The notes beneath the pieces were generated by a model, which saw only the letters and a list, made by a program, of their open reading frames with translations, had not been told where the DNA came from and ran no database searches. A DNA stretch of 64,000 bases, from assembly GCF_900176115.1 (NCBI RefSeq), contig NZ_FWWR01000011.1, forward strand, positions 186,001-250,000, given 5' to 3'. The DNA comes from Peptoniphilus asaccharolyticus DSM 20463 (GTDB lineage: Bacteria > Bacillota > Clostridia > Tissierellales > Peptoniphilaceae). A program made the translations under genes and the position numbers. Positions 45,143 to 54,432 of this stretch are shown here, piece after piece (the stretch's first letter is position 1; every line of letters begins with the position of its first letter).

Positions 45143-45652
45143 ATGGACCTTAGAGATAAGATAAGAGCATTGAAAGATTATCCAAGTGAAGGAATAATTT
45201 TTAGAGACATCACAACATTACTAAAAGAGGCGGATGGTTTTAAAGCTGCTATCGACCAAATAAGTGATTTAAGAGATGATGAAGTTGATGTAGTAGTAGG
45301 TATAGAAGCAAGAGGGTTTATTGTGGGTGCACCTATAGCATATAAGAAAAATTGTGGATTTGTGCCTGTTAGAAAACCGGGTAAGCTACCCGCTGAAACT
45401 ATATCAAAAGAATATGCACTTGAGTATGGAATTGATAAGATTGAAATGCATAAAGATGCCATTAAAGAAGGCTCAAGAGTACTTATAGTTGATGATTTAT
45501 TAGCAACAGGAGGTACATCAAAGGCTGCTGTTGAACTAATAGAAAGTCTTGGGGGTATCGTAGTAGGATTAGATTTCTTAATAGAATTAGAAGGGCTACC
45601 AGGAAGAGAAGCTCTAAAAGGTTATGATGTAAGAAGTGTAATAAAATATTAA
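45143..45652 (+). CDS. apt: adenine phosphoribosyltransferase
   Basis: The 169-residue enzyme makes AMP from adenine and PRPP. It starts MDLRDKIRALKDYPSEG with the usual FRDITTLL motif, GIEARGFIVGAPIAY near residue 55 and the PRPP motif VLIVDDLLATGGT near 117. GGAGGAAGATT precedes ATG. It follows bioB by 41 bases and ends in a bidirectional terminator. Confidence 0.97.
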   Translation: MDLRDKIRALKDYPSEGIIFRDITTLLKEADGFKAAIDQISDLRDDEVDVVVGIEARGFIVGAPIAYKKNCGFVPVRKPGKLPAETISKEYALEYGIDKIEMHKDAIKEGSRVLIVDDLLATGGTSKAAVELIESLGGIVVGLDFLIELEGLPGREALKGYDVRSVIKY

Positions 45653-45661
45653 TGATAAATT

Positions 45662-45697
45662 AAGGACTTACAATTTTGTGATGTAAGTCCTTTTTTA
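45662..45697. terminator. bidirectional terminator between apt and dinB
   Basis: AAGGACTTACA and TGTAAGTCCTT pair around a short loop, with a T run on the plus strand and an A run on the left. Confidence 0.85.
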
Positions 45698-46747
45698 TTT
45701 TAGAATATTTAAGAAATTTAACTGTTGAGATGTAAGAGTACTTAAATTTGAAGCGGAGATACCCATAAGACGCAGTTTTTCGCCATTATAATGGTTGTTG
45801 AAGAGTTCTAATGCCAATACCTCAATTTCATCTCTATCGTGTATTACATGGTTATACGTTTTTGAATGGGTGTTGATTTTAAAATCAAAAGTTTTTATTT
45901 TGAGTGTTAAAGTTTCAAAACCTAAATTGTGTTTAGCTAAATCTTTTGCCAATTCATCAGAATATTGGATGAGTTTATTTATTAAAATATATTTGTCACG
46001 AGTGTCTGGAAAAGTTCTCTCAACTCCCAAGCTTTTTCTAACTCTGTTTGGCTCGACTATTCTGTGGTCTATCCCACGAATTCTTTGGTATATTTCATAA
46101 CCCATTTTGCCAAATAATTTTTCTAAAAATTCTATATCTAATTGAAACATATCTTCAACTGTATTTATTCCGATATTTCTAAGTTTTTGTTGGGATTTTT
46201 TCCCAAGGCCGTGTACTTTTTTTATGTCGAGTGGCAGAAGAATATCGGGTACATCAGATTTTGATATTACTTTTAAACCATGAGGCTTGTTCCAATCGCT
46301 GGCAAGTTTCGCCAAAAATTTGTTGTAAGATACCCCACAACTGACTGTAAGTTTGGTTTTTGATTTTATTGTAGCTTGTATATCTTTTGCTGTATGAATA
46401 GAATTTTCAACATGGGACAAGTCAAGATAAGCTTCGTCTATAGAGACTTTCTCAAGTTTATCTGTATATGTATGGAGTATATCAAAGACTTCTTTTGACT
46501 TTTCTAAATATCTATGTCTTCTACCGGGCACTACGATTAGATTTGGGCAAAGATTTTTTGCAATAAAAAGAGGCATGGCTGAATGTAGACCATACTTTCT
46601 CGCTTCGTAATTTGCAGTTGTGATTATCCCTCTGTTAGAACGCCCACCTACTACAACTGGTTTGCCAATGAGTTTCGGGTTGTCTATTTCCTCAACAGAT
46701 GCGTAAAAGGCATCTATATCGATATGGATTATGTTGTTTTCATTCAT
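45695..46747 (-). CDS. dinB: DNA polymerase IV
   Basis: The 350-residue Y-family polymerase has the metal-binding HIDIDAFYASVEE near residue 7 and SIDEAYLDLS near 102, steric motifs GRSNRGIITTANYEARK and LAKLASDWNKPHGL, a helix-hairpin-helix thumb (VHGLGKKSQQKLRNIGI) and the little-finger domain with KSLGVERTF. The C-terminus lacks a clear beta-clamp motif beyond LNFLNILK. It performs translesion synthesis and is divergent from the HAD gene. Confidence 0.96.
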   Translation of the reverse strand: MNENNIIHIDIDAFYASVEEIDNPKLIGKPVVVGGRSNRGIITTANYEARKYGLHSAMPLFIAKNLCPNLIVVPGRRHRYLEKSKEVFDILHTYTDKLEKVSIDEAYLDLSHVENSIHTAKDIQATIKSKTKLTVSCGVSYNKFLAKLASDWNKPHGLKVISKSDVPDILLPLDIKKVHGLGKKSQQKLRNIGINTVEDMFQLDIEFLEKLFGKMGYEIYQRIRGIDHRIVEPNRVRKSLGVERTFPDTRDKYILINKLIQYSDELAKDLAKHNLGFETLTLKIKTFDFKINTHSKTYNHVIHDRDEIEVLALELFNNHYNGEKLRLMGISASNLSTLTSQQLNFLNILK

Positions 46748-46828
46748 ATAATCACCAATAATATTTTCATCTAAAAATGAAATTTAGTCAATGATTTATA
46801 GTATAATCAAATTGAGGAGAGGTGTATA

Positions 46829-47440
46829 TTGAAAAAAATAGCATTGTTTGATTTTGATAAGACATTGACCACAGAAGATACAATTATCTTGTTGTGGAGA
46901 TATGCAAGAGATTTAAAAAAGACAGATAGATTGGAATATGCCAATAAGATTTTAAAAGGTTCGTTTGGATATATTTTGAAAAAAGATTTGAAATTTTTTA
47001 AAAATCAAATTTGCCAGGTCATACATCTTTTTACAGAAGAAGAATTGGAACAGTTTGCAGATTATGTATATGAAAACCACATGTTAAAAGATGGATTGAA
47101 GGCCTTGAAGAATTTAGAGGTTGAGTACAAGATGCTTGTATCAGCTTCGCCGCAAAACTATCTGAAGTATTTCAATAAGTATTTGAATTTTGATGTTGTT
47201 ATAGGGACGGATTTAGATAAATTTTGTAATATTTTAAATGAAAATAATAAGTCCTACGAAAAGGTTAGAAGGATAAATGAACATTTAAAAGAAAAGGGAT
47301 TTGAAATAGACTATGAAACTTCTATGTGTTTTTCAGACTCTTATAGTGCAGACAGACCAATGTTTGAAATGGTGAAGAATAGATATCTTATAAATTCAAG
47401 AAAAAAAATAGAAGGTTATGAAAATTTAAATTGGAAATAA
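46829..47440 (+). CDS. HAD-IB family phosphatase (SerB-like)
   Basis: The TTG start at 46829 follows GAGGAGAGGTGTATA. The 203-residue enzyme has motif I LFDFDKTLTTEDT, a helical cap, motif II LVSASPQNY near residue 110 and motif III CFSDSYSADRPM near 171. Family members hydrolyse phosphomonoesters such as phosphoserine or phospholipid head groups; the substrate here is not known. The stop lies in a shared terminator with murJ. Confidence 0.9.
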   Translation: MKKIALFDFDKTLTTEDTIILLWRYARDLKKTDRLEYANKILKGSFGYILKKDLKFFKNQICQVIHLFTEEELEQFADYVYENHMLKDGLKALKNLEVEYKMLVSASPQNYLKYFNKYLNFDVVIGTDLDKFCNILNENNKSYEKVRRINEHLKEKGFEIDYETSMCFSDSYSADRPMFEMVKNRYLINSRKKIEGYENLNWK

Positions 47441-47442
47441 AG

Positions 47443-47471
47443 AGAAGAGTGATTAATTTTCACTCTTCTTT
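47443..47471. terminator. bidirectional terminator between the HAD gene and murJ
   Basis: AGAAGAGTGA-ttaatttt-CACTCTTCT; it overlaps the murJ stop codon. Confidence 0.75.
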
Positions 47472-49030
47472 ATCTTTTTCTCTATTATATTTACAACGTC
47501 TCTTACTTCTCTAACTCCAAGCAAATACATTGAAACACCATATATCAAAGCAGCTATTGCAACAACTACAAGTAGTATTACAAGTTTTACGATAGTTGCA
47601 GTTCCATTTGACATTGAAGGGTTTACCAGTAATGCTTCGATTGGATAGTACACAATGGCGAATAGACCCATAAGTGTAGCTGAAATAGTGGTTTTTATCA
47701 AGGCTCTAATATAGGATTTAGTACCCAAATTTCCAATTTTTCGTTTTAATAACACAAATGAAATTAAAACAGCTGTTGTTGTGGCGATTGAAACCGAAGC
47801 TGCAAGACCTCTTGTACCAAATCTATGAGCAACTAACAAGTTAAGCGCTATATTTATAACAACATTTACAAGACCGACTATAAAAGGTGTCTTTGTATCA
47901 GCTATTGAGTAGTAAACTCTGTTTATAACCATTGATACTGACATTGATATCAATGCCAAAGTATAAAATCTAAGTGTTGCAGTAGTATCAATAGCGTTTT
48001 GTTTTGTAAAAGCTCCGTGTAAGAATGCTATGTCTACAATTGGTCTAGCAAGTACAATCATTCCGATTGTCGCAGGGATTGTCAAGAATAGCACGAGTTT
48101 TACAGAAGCGTTCATAACTCTCTTACCTTGAAGAGTGTTATCACTACTGAATGCACGAGACATAGTTGGGAATATTATAGATGTGATAGCTGTTATAAAT
48201 ATACCAAGAATCATAAGATTCATTTTATTTGCGTAATTTAAAATAGAAACTGAACCCTCAACCATTGTAGCTGCAAGCTTTCTATTTACAATTACATTCA
48301 CATCATTTACAGCAGTACTCATAAGTACGGGTACAGCCAAGACTAATGCTTCCATTACATATTTATCTTTTAAATTGAAAACAGCTTTAGGTCTGTAACC
48401 TTGTTTAAAAGAATCTGGAAGAAGGAATATAATCTGTGCTAACACACCGATTACAGATACTATAGTAAGTCCATATATTCCGCCGAAGTTAGACATAAAC
48501 AGCAAGAAGAATATATAACAAAGGTTAAGAGGAATTGCTATAGCTCCAGCAGCTGCAAATCTGTTGTTATATTGCAAAAATCCTGTGAATACACCCACAA
48601 TTGCAGAGAATATTACAACAGGTATCCCAAGACGTATAAGTTTTATAACAAGGGCATATACCTCAGGTTTTGTCTTTGTTGTAAATAAAACCGCAAGTTG
48701 CGGGGCGAAAACATATCCAAGTATTGCAACAACTATAGAAAAAATAGTTGCCAGGATAAGTAAGTTATTAGTAAAGTGATTTCTTTGTTCTTCTCCAAGT
48801 TCATTTTCAGCCTTTGTCAAAACTGGTATAAAAGTAGTTGCAATGGCCGTTGTTATAAGGGCTGAAACAATTGCAGTTGCAGATTGTGCAGCGATAAACG
48901 CATCCATTTCATTAGTTGCACCAAATACTCCAGCTTGTAGAGATTCTCTAACAAAGCCCATCAGTTTGCCGATTAAAGAGAATATTATTATGGCAAGAGT
49001 AGATTTTGCAAGTTTTTTGGTATTTTCCAT
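47453..49030 (-). CDS. murJ: lipid II flippase MurJ
   Basis: The 525-residue protein of the MOP superfamily has about 14 membrane segments. Typical features are LIGKLMGFVRESLQAGVFG at the N-terminus, with the conserved Arg, ATTFIPVLTKAE near residue 65 and ATMVEGSVSILNYANKMN near 255. It moves lipid II across the membrane for peptidoglycan synthesis. GGAGGTAATT precedes ATG on the minus strand. Confidence 0.94.
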   Translation of the reverse strand: MENTKKLAKSTLAIIIFSLIGKLMGFVRESLQAGVFGATNEMDAFIAAQSATAIVSALITTAIATTFIPVLTKAENELGEEQRNHFTNNLLILATIFSIVVAILGYVFAPQLAVLFTTKTKPEVYALVIKLIRLGIPVVIFSAIVGVFTGFLQYNNRFAAAGAIAIPLNLCYIFFLLFMSNFGGIYGLTIVSVIGVLAQIIFLLPDSFKQGYRPKAVFNLKDKYVMEALVLAVPVLMSTAVNDVNVIVNRKLAATMVEGSVSILNYANKMNLMILGIFITAITSIIFPTMSRAFSSDNTLQGKRVMNASVKLVLFLTIPATIGMIVLARPIVDIAFLHGAFTKQNAIDTTATLRFYTLALISMSVSMVINRVYYSIADTKTPFIVGLVNVVINIALNLLVAHRFGTRGLAASVSIATTTAVLISFVLLKRKIGNLGTKSYIRALIKTTISATLMGLFAIVYYPIEALLVNPSMSNGTATIVKLVILLVVVAIAALIYGVSMYLLGVREVRDVVNIIEKKIKKSEN

Positions 49031-49145
49031 AATTACCTCCAGATAAGAGTTTAAGCTTTATACAAATTAATGTCAATTATAACTGATATCCAATTGAAAA
49101 GTAAATTTTTATATTATAAAATTTTAAGTTAAGGAAGGTGATTAG

Positions 49146-50894
49146 GTGAAAAACATAAAATTGATAAAGAGGGTATATCCCTATTTTTATAAATATCGAT
49201 TCATACTAATAATTGATTTGATATGCGCTGGTTTTACAACTGCGTCAGAAATGGCATTGCCATTAATCCTTAGAACTTTGACAAATACAGGACTTAGAGA
49301 TATGAATTCTCTAACATCAGAGTTAGTTGTGAGATTAGCTCTATTATTTTTGGGTTTGAAAGTGATAGAGTTAGTAGCTTCTTACTATATGTCTAGCATA
49401 GGTCACATAATGGGAGCGAAGATAGAAACTGATATGAGATCTGATGTGTACTCACATCTTCAAGGGATGAGCGACTCATTCTACAACGAAACTAAAGTTG
49501 GTGTGTTGATGAGTAGAATAACAAACGATCTTTTTGATATAACAGAGTTTGCTCACCACTGTCCTGAAGAGTACTTTATAGGGTTTATAAAAATATTATT
49601 TTCATTTGTCGTATTAATAAATATTAATTATCAGCTAACTCTAATTCTGTTCGCAACATTGCCTCTTATGATTTACGCATCCACTAAATTTAGAATGATA
49701 ATGAAATCTGCTCAAGCTAAGCAAAGAGTGCAAGTTGGCGACTTAAATTCTTCAATCGAAGATTCACTACTAGGCATAAAAGTGGTTAAGAGCTTTGCAA
49801 ATGAAGATGTGGAAAAAGAAAAATTTGAAAGAGAAAATAAAAAGTTTTTAAATATCAAAAAGATTTTTTATAAAGCCATGGCTGGTTTCACAGTAGTCAC
49901 CAAGAGTTTTGACGGAATTATGTATTTAATAATAATAGCTGGCGGGGGATTTTCTATGATAGAGGGAAAAATTTCTGCTGGGGATATGATGGCTTATGTA
50001 ATGTATGTCACATCACTACTCACAACTGTTAGAAGAATAGTTGAATTTACAGAGCAGTTCCAAAGAGGAATGACTGGAATTGAAAGATTTAGTGAGATAA
50101 TGGATGCTAAGTCAGAAATTGTAGACTCTGATAATGCTGTTGAACTAAAGAATGTAAAGGGACTTATAGAATTTGAAAATGTAGATTTTAAATACGAATT
50201 AGATACCAAAAATGTTTTACAGGATTTTAATCTTAAAATAAAACCAGGTGCAAACTTGGCCATAGTAGGTCCTAGTGGAGCGGGAAAGACAACTATATGT
50301 AATTTGATACCGAGATTCTATGATGTTACAGACGGCTCAATAAAGGTGGATGGAAAAGATGTAAGAGACATAAAGCTTGAATCTTTGAGAAATAATATAG
50401 GTATTATGCAACAAGACGTATATCTATTTTCCGGAACTGTGCTTGAGAATATAAGGTATGGAAATCCAAAGGCATCAGATGACGAAGTTTTAGAAGCTGC
50501 AAAAATGGCAGGAGCTTTAGAATTTATAGATAAGCTACCAAATGGTTTTGACACTTATGTTGGAGAGAGAGGAGTTAAATTATCAGGTGGACAAAAACAG
50601 AGAATATCCATAGCTAGAGTGTTCTTGAAAAATCCACCAATATTGATATTGGACGAGGCGACTTCTGCTCTTGATAATAAGAGTGAACAAATTGTACAAG
50701 AATCCTTAGTTGAACTTTCAAAAGGAAGAACTACTATAACCATTGCACACAGATTGACAACGGTTCAAAATGCAGATGAGATATTGGTTATGAAGAACAG
50801 AGCCATAGTTGAAAGAGGAACTCACGAAGAACTTATGGACAAAAAAGGATATTATTACGACCTCTACACAAAGGGCGGAATGTTAGAAGTATAA
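49146..50894 (+). CDS. ABC exporter, fused permease-ATPase (MsbA/MDR type)
   Basis: The GTG start at 49146 follows AAGGAAGGTGATTAG. The 582-residue half-transporter has six membrane helices (about 15-305) and a nucleotide-binding domain with Walker A VGPSGAGKTT near residue 378, signature [10 protein letters not shown] near 480, Walker B ILILDEATSALD near 500 and IAHRLTT. It acts as a homodimer for lipids or drugs. It stands alone, divergent from murJ, with a terminator directly after it. Confidence 0.95.
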   Translation: MKNIKLIKRVYPYFYKYRFILIIDLICAGFTTASEMALPLILRTLTNTGLRDMNSLTSELVVRLALLFLGLKVIELVASYYMSSIGHIMGAKIETDMRSDVYSHLQGMSDSFYNETKVGVLMSRITNDLFDITEFAHHCPEEYFIGFIKILFSFVVLININYQLTLILFATLPLMIYASTKFRMIMKSAQAKQRVQVGDLNSSIEDSLLGIKVVKSFANEDVEKEKFERENKKFLNIKKIFYKAMAGFTVVTKSFDGIMYLIIIAGGGFSMIEGKISAGDMMAYVMYVTSLLTTVRRIVEFTEQFQRGMTGIERFSEIMDAKSEIVDSDNAVELKNVKGLIEFENVDFKYELDTKNVLQDFNLKIKPGANLAIVGPSGAGKTTICNLIPRFYDVTDGSIKVDGKDVRDIKLESLRNNIGIMQQDVYLFSGTVLENIRYGNPKASDDEVLEAAKMAGALEFIDKLPNGFDTYVGERGVKLSGGQKQRISIARVFLKNPPILILDEATSALDNKSEQIVQESLVELSKGRTTITIAHRLTTVQNADEILVMKNRAIVERGTHEELMDKKGYYYDLYTKGGMLEV

Positions 50895-50922
50895 AGGCGA
50901 CACTTAGGTGTTGTCTTTTTTT
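50895..50922 (+). terminator. terminator of the ABC exporter gene
   Basis: AAGGCGACAC-tta-GGTGTTGTCTT with a T run immediately after the stop codon. Confidence 0.85.
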
Positions 50923-50994
50923 ATGAAAACTAATTTATAAAGAGAATTTGCTAAGAGACTATAGGTTGAATTTATCTATAGTATTTTTATTTTT

Positions 50995-51024
50995 GTTGAT
51001 TTGCAATAATTATTGCAAATCAAC
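50995..51024. promoter_or_regulatory. 30-bp perfect palindrome upstream of the ECF operon
   Basis: GTTGATTTGCAATAA is followed without spacer by its exact inverse. It lies 110 bases before the ecfA1 start and well after the upstream terminator. There is no T run right after it. A dimeric repressor site is the simplest reading. Confidence 0.7.
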
Positions 51025-51134
51025 ATTTTAAGAGATAAATTACAATTCAAGTCTAAGTAAGTGGTTAAAATGTAACATTGTGTTGAAAATACATAATGCT
51101 TGTACTAAACTATATTAGAACACGAGGTATAATG

Positions 51135-51953
51135 ATGATAGAAATAAAAGATTTACAATTTAAATATAGTGAAGAAGATGAAAATTATACAATTAAAAAT
51201 TTGAATCTTCAAATACAAAAGGGAGAATTTTTAGCCGTACTTGGACACAATGGTAGTGGCAAGAGTACGCTTGCTAAACTCATAAATGGTCTCTTGGTTC
51301 CTACAAGCGGAGATGTATTAGTCGACGGAATGAATACTAAATCTGATGAAGAGATTTGGAATATAAGATCTCGTGCGGGAATGGTGTTTCAAAATCCTGA
51401 CAATCAGATTGTAGCAACAATAGTTGAAGAAGATGTGGCATTTGGTCCTGAAAACTTGGGAGTTCCAACTGAAGAAATAGGAGCGAGAGTTGATTCTGCT
51501 TTAGAAGCGGTTGGTATGATAGAGTTTAGAAAAAATGCTCCACATCTATTAAGTGGTGGTCAAAAACAGAGAATAGCAATAGCTGGGATTTTAGCTATGG
51601 CACCTGATTATATAATATTGGATGAGCCTACAGCAATGCTTGATCCTGTTGGGAGAGCAGAAGTTATGGAGACAATAAAAGTTCTTAACAAAGAACAGGG
51701 AAAGACCATAATTTTAATAACTCACTACATGGACGAGGCAGCAGAAGCAGATAGGCTTGTTATTATGGAAAAGGGAAATATTATATTAGAAGGAACTCCA
51801 AGAAAAGTATTTTCTAATGTAGATAAAGTTAAAGAAATTGGATTGGATGTTCCTCAGGTTACAGAACTTGCATGGGAACTTAAAAAAGAAGGTTTTGATG
51901 TGAATACTGAAATATTGAGTATCGAAGAATTAGTGGGTGAATTATGTCGTTAG
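51135..51953 (+). CDS. ecfA1: energy-coupling factor transporter ATPase EcfA1
   Basis: Start at ATG 51135 ([11 protein letters not shown]), six bases after GAGGT; ATG 51132 and an upstream start at 51096 are less likely. The 272-residue ATPase has Walker [12 protein letters not shown]-loop [10 protein letters not shown], signature [11 protein letters not shown], Walker [13 protein letters not shown] and LITHYMDEA. It pairs with EcfA2 and EcfT to drive uptake through separate vitamin-binding S components encoded elsewhere. The end overlaps ecfA2 by 10 bases. Confidence 0.95.
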   Translation: MIEIKDLQFKYSEEDENYTIKNLNLQIQKGEFLAVLGHNGSGKSTLAKLINGLLVPTSGDVLVDGMNTKSDEEIWNIRSRAGMVFQNPDNQIVATIVEEDVAFGPENLGVPTEEIGARVDSALEAVGMIEFRKNAPHLLSGGQKQRIAIAGILAMAPDYIILDEPTAMLDPVGRAEVMETIKVLNKEQGKTIILITHYMDEAAEADRLVIMEKGNIILEGTPRKVFSNVDKVKEIGLDVPQVTELAWELKKEGFDVNTEILSIEELVGELCR

Positions 51954-52807
51954 TTGAAATAAAAAATCTTACACATATATATAACCCCGATTCGAGTTTT
52001 GAAAAGAGAGCTTTGGATAAAGTATCCTTAAAAATTGAAAAAGGAGAATTTATTGGGCTTATAGGTCATACTGGTTCTGGAAAGAGTACTCTAATCCAAC
52101 ATTTAAATGGACTTATAAAACCGACAGAGGGAGAAATTTATATAGATGGAAAAAATATTTCTTCTAAGGAAGTTAAATTACAAGAGATAAGACAATCAGT
52201 TGGCTTGGTTTTCCAATATCCTGAATATCAATTATTCGAAGAAACTATAGAAAAAGATATAGCTTTTGGTCCTAAGAATCAAGGGTTTGACTCTGAAGAG
52301 GTTACTAAGAGAGTGAAGGAAGCCATGGATTCGGTGGGACTTGATTACGAAACTTTAAAAGATAGGAGTCCATTTGAATTATCTGGAGGACAAAAAAGAC
52401 GTGTGGCAATAGCAGGAGTTCTTGCTATGCAACCTAAGCTACTGATTCTTGATGAGCCGACAGCGGGGCTTGATCCTGCCGGAAGAGATGAAATATTAGG
52501 CGAGATAAGAGAGATATTTTCCAAGAGAGAAATAACTATAATAGTAGTTTCGCATTCAATGGAAGATATGGCTGAAATAGCAGATAGAATTGTGGTAATG
52601 AATAGAGGAAAGCTAATCATGGATGCCACTCCAAGAGAAATCTTTAAAAGAGAAGATGAGTTAGTGAGTATAGGATTAGGGGTGCCACAGATAACATCAT
52701 TTATGAGAGCATTTAAGAGATGTTCTCCATCAATAGATGATGATGTAATAACAATAGAAGAGGCAAAGATGGAACTTATAAAATATTTAAGGGGGAAAAA
52801 TGCTTAA
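51944..52807 (+). CDS. ecfA2: energy-coupling factor transporter ATPase EcfA2
   Basis: The 287-residue ATPase has Walker [11 protein letters not shown] near residue 41, Q-loop [10 protein letters not shown] near 93, signature [11 protein letters not shown] near 145 and Walker [15 protein letters not shown] near 167. It differs from EcfA1 in the conserved EcfA2 features ([10 protein letters not shown]). It overlaps both neighbours, showing translational coupling in one operon. Confidence 0.95.
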   Translation: MSLVEIKNLTHIYNPDSSFEKRALDKVSLKIEKGEFIGLIGHTGSGKSTLIQHLNGLIKPTEGEIYIDGKNISSKEVKLQEIRQSVGLVFQYPEYQLFEETIEKDIAFGPKNQGFDSEEVTKRVKEAMDSVGLDYETLKDRSPFELSGGQKRRVAIAGVLAMQPKLLILDEPTAGLDPAGRDEILGEIREIFSKREITIIVVSHSMEDMAEIADRIVVMNRGKLIMDATPREIFKREDELVSIGLGVPQITSFMRAFKRCSPSIDDDVITIEEAKMELIKYLRGKNA

Positions 52808-53612
52808 AGATATAACTATAGGGCAGTATTACCCGGTTGAATCACCAGTGCATAGATTGGACCCGAGAATAAAAATAATAAGTATGATTGTATTTATAAT
52901 CAGTTTATTTTTTGTAGATAACTTTACAGCCTATATACCAGTTGTAATATTTTTGTTTATGGTAATAAAAACTTCTAAAGTACCATTTAAACTGATTTTA
53001 AAAGGTGTCAAACCTTTGAGATGGATTTTACTTATAACATTTATAATAAATTTAATTTTTATACCTGGTAAAATAATCTTTACTATAGGCGTTATAACTA
53101 TAACAGAAGAAGGACTTAAATTGGCCATTATGATGGCAATAAGATTACTTCTACTAGTCATGGGAACAAGTATGTTGACACTTACAACATCTCCAATTGA
53201 AATGACAGATGGGATAGAAAATTTATTAAATCCATTTAGAAAAATTGGCGTGCCGGCACATGAAATAGCTATGATGATGACTATAGCACTTAGATTTATT
53301 CCGACATTAGTAGAGGAAACAGACAAGATAATGAAAGCTCAAATGGCAAGAGGAGCAGACTTTGAAAGTGGAAATATGATGAATAGAGCCAGGAATTTGG
53401 TTCCGTTGCTAGTGCCACTATTTATAAACTCATTCCGTAGAGCTGATGAACTTGCAACAGCTATGGAAGCAAGATGTTATCGTGGAGGAAAGGGACGTAC
53501 AAAATATAAACAACTTGAGATAAAGAGTTCAGACTATGTTGGATTAGCTATGACTATAACACTTATGTTGATAACCATTGTATTCAAGTACGCACCTTTA
53601 AATGTAATATGA
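52800..53612 (+). CDS. ecfT: energy-coupling factor transmembrane protein EcfT
   Basis: The 270-residue membrane protein has the coupling helices with their two Ala-Arg-Gly-type motifs, QMARGADFE near residue 180 and EARCYRGG near 222. The membrane segments lie in the N-terminal two thirds and at the C-terminus. It joins the two ATPases to S components. It overlaps ecfA2 by 8 bases and truA by 4. Confidence 0.95.
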   Translation: MLKDITIGQYYPVESPVHRLDPRIKIISMIVFIISLFFVDNFTAYIPVVIFLFMVIKTSKVPFKLILKGVKPLRWILLITFIINLIFIPGKIIFTIGVITITEEGLKLAIMMAIRLLLLVMGTSMLTLTTSPIEMTDGIENLLNPFRKIGVPAHEIAMMMTIALRFIPTLVEETDKIMKAQMARGADFESGNMMNRARNLVPLLVPLFINSFRRADELATAMEARCYRGGKGRTKYKQLEIKSSDYVGLAMTITLMLITIVFKYAPLNVI

Positions 53613-54340
53613 ATATAGCTTTAAAAGTTGCCTACACGGGCACGAACTACCATGGATTTCAGATGCAACCGAGTTGTATATCAGTTGAAGAAGAGCTTAC
53701 AAAAGCAGTTGGAAAAGCTGTAATGCATGAAGTTAAACTATACTATTCGGGAAGAACTGATGCGGGAGTTCATGCACAGGGTCAAATTGTAAATTTTTAT
53801 ACAGATACAAGTGTGGAAGTTAAAAATATGGCAAGGCTCATAAATTATCACTTGCCGGATGACATATCTGTGTTAAGTGCGTGGGAGGCTGAAGAGGAAT
53901 TCCATGCAAGATTTTCAGCTAAAGGAAAGCATTATAAATATATAGTTTACAATTCTTTTCATAGAAACCCACTTTATTTTAACAGAGCCATGCATTACAA
54001 CTATGAGGTTGATATAGATCGCATGCAAAGAGCTGTGAATATGATACTTGGAGAAAATGACTTTAAGGCTTTTATGGGTAGATATGCAGTTGTAAAAGAT
54101 ACAATAAGAAGAATAGATAAGATAGAAGTGAAAAGAGTTGGAGAAACTATAGAGTTTGATTTCTACGGAAAGAGCTTTTTGAAAAACATGGTTAGAATAA
54201 TAGTTGGTACCACTCTTGAAATTGGAAGAGGTAGACTTCCTGAAGATTGTTTATATAATGCAATGAAATCTAAGGAGAGAATAAAAGCTGGACCAACTGC
54301 TCCAGGGTGTGGACTATATCTTATGGAAATTTTTTATTGA
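53609..54340 (+). CDS. truA: tRNA pseudouridine synthase A
   Basis: The 243-residue enzyme modifies tRNA positions 38-40. The catalytic Asp is in YYSGRTDAGVHAQGQ near residue 52; ARFSAKGKHYKYIVYN near 93 and FLKNMVRIIVGT near 190 are family motifs. The ATG lies in the ecfT stop (ATGA), the usual ecf-truA order in Firmicutes. Confidence 0.96.
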   Translation: MNIALKVAYTGTNYHGFQMQPSCISVEEELTKAVGKAVMHEVKLYYSGRTDAGVHAQGQIVNFYTDTSVEVKNMARLINYHLPDDISVLSAWEAEEEFHARFSAKGKHYKYIVYNSFHRNPLYFNRAMHYNYEVDIDRMQRAVNMILGENDFKAFMGRYAVVKDTIRRIDKIEVKRVGETIEFDFYGKSFLKNMVRIIVGTTLEIGRGRLPEDCLYNAMKSKERIKAGPTAPGCGLYLMEIFY

Positions 54341-54376
54341 AAAATAGTTTAAAAATTGGTGACAATGTCGAAATTT

Positions 54377-54406
54377 TAAGTGTACAGATGTACACTTATT
54401 TTTTTT
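54377..54406 (+). terminator. terminator of the ecf-truA operon
   Basis: AAGTGTAC-agat-GTACACTT with a T run. A TATAAT for the next gene follows within a few bases (about 54411-54416). Confidence 0.85.
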
Positions 54407-54432
54407 AGGTTATAATATAGTTAGGAGGTCGT

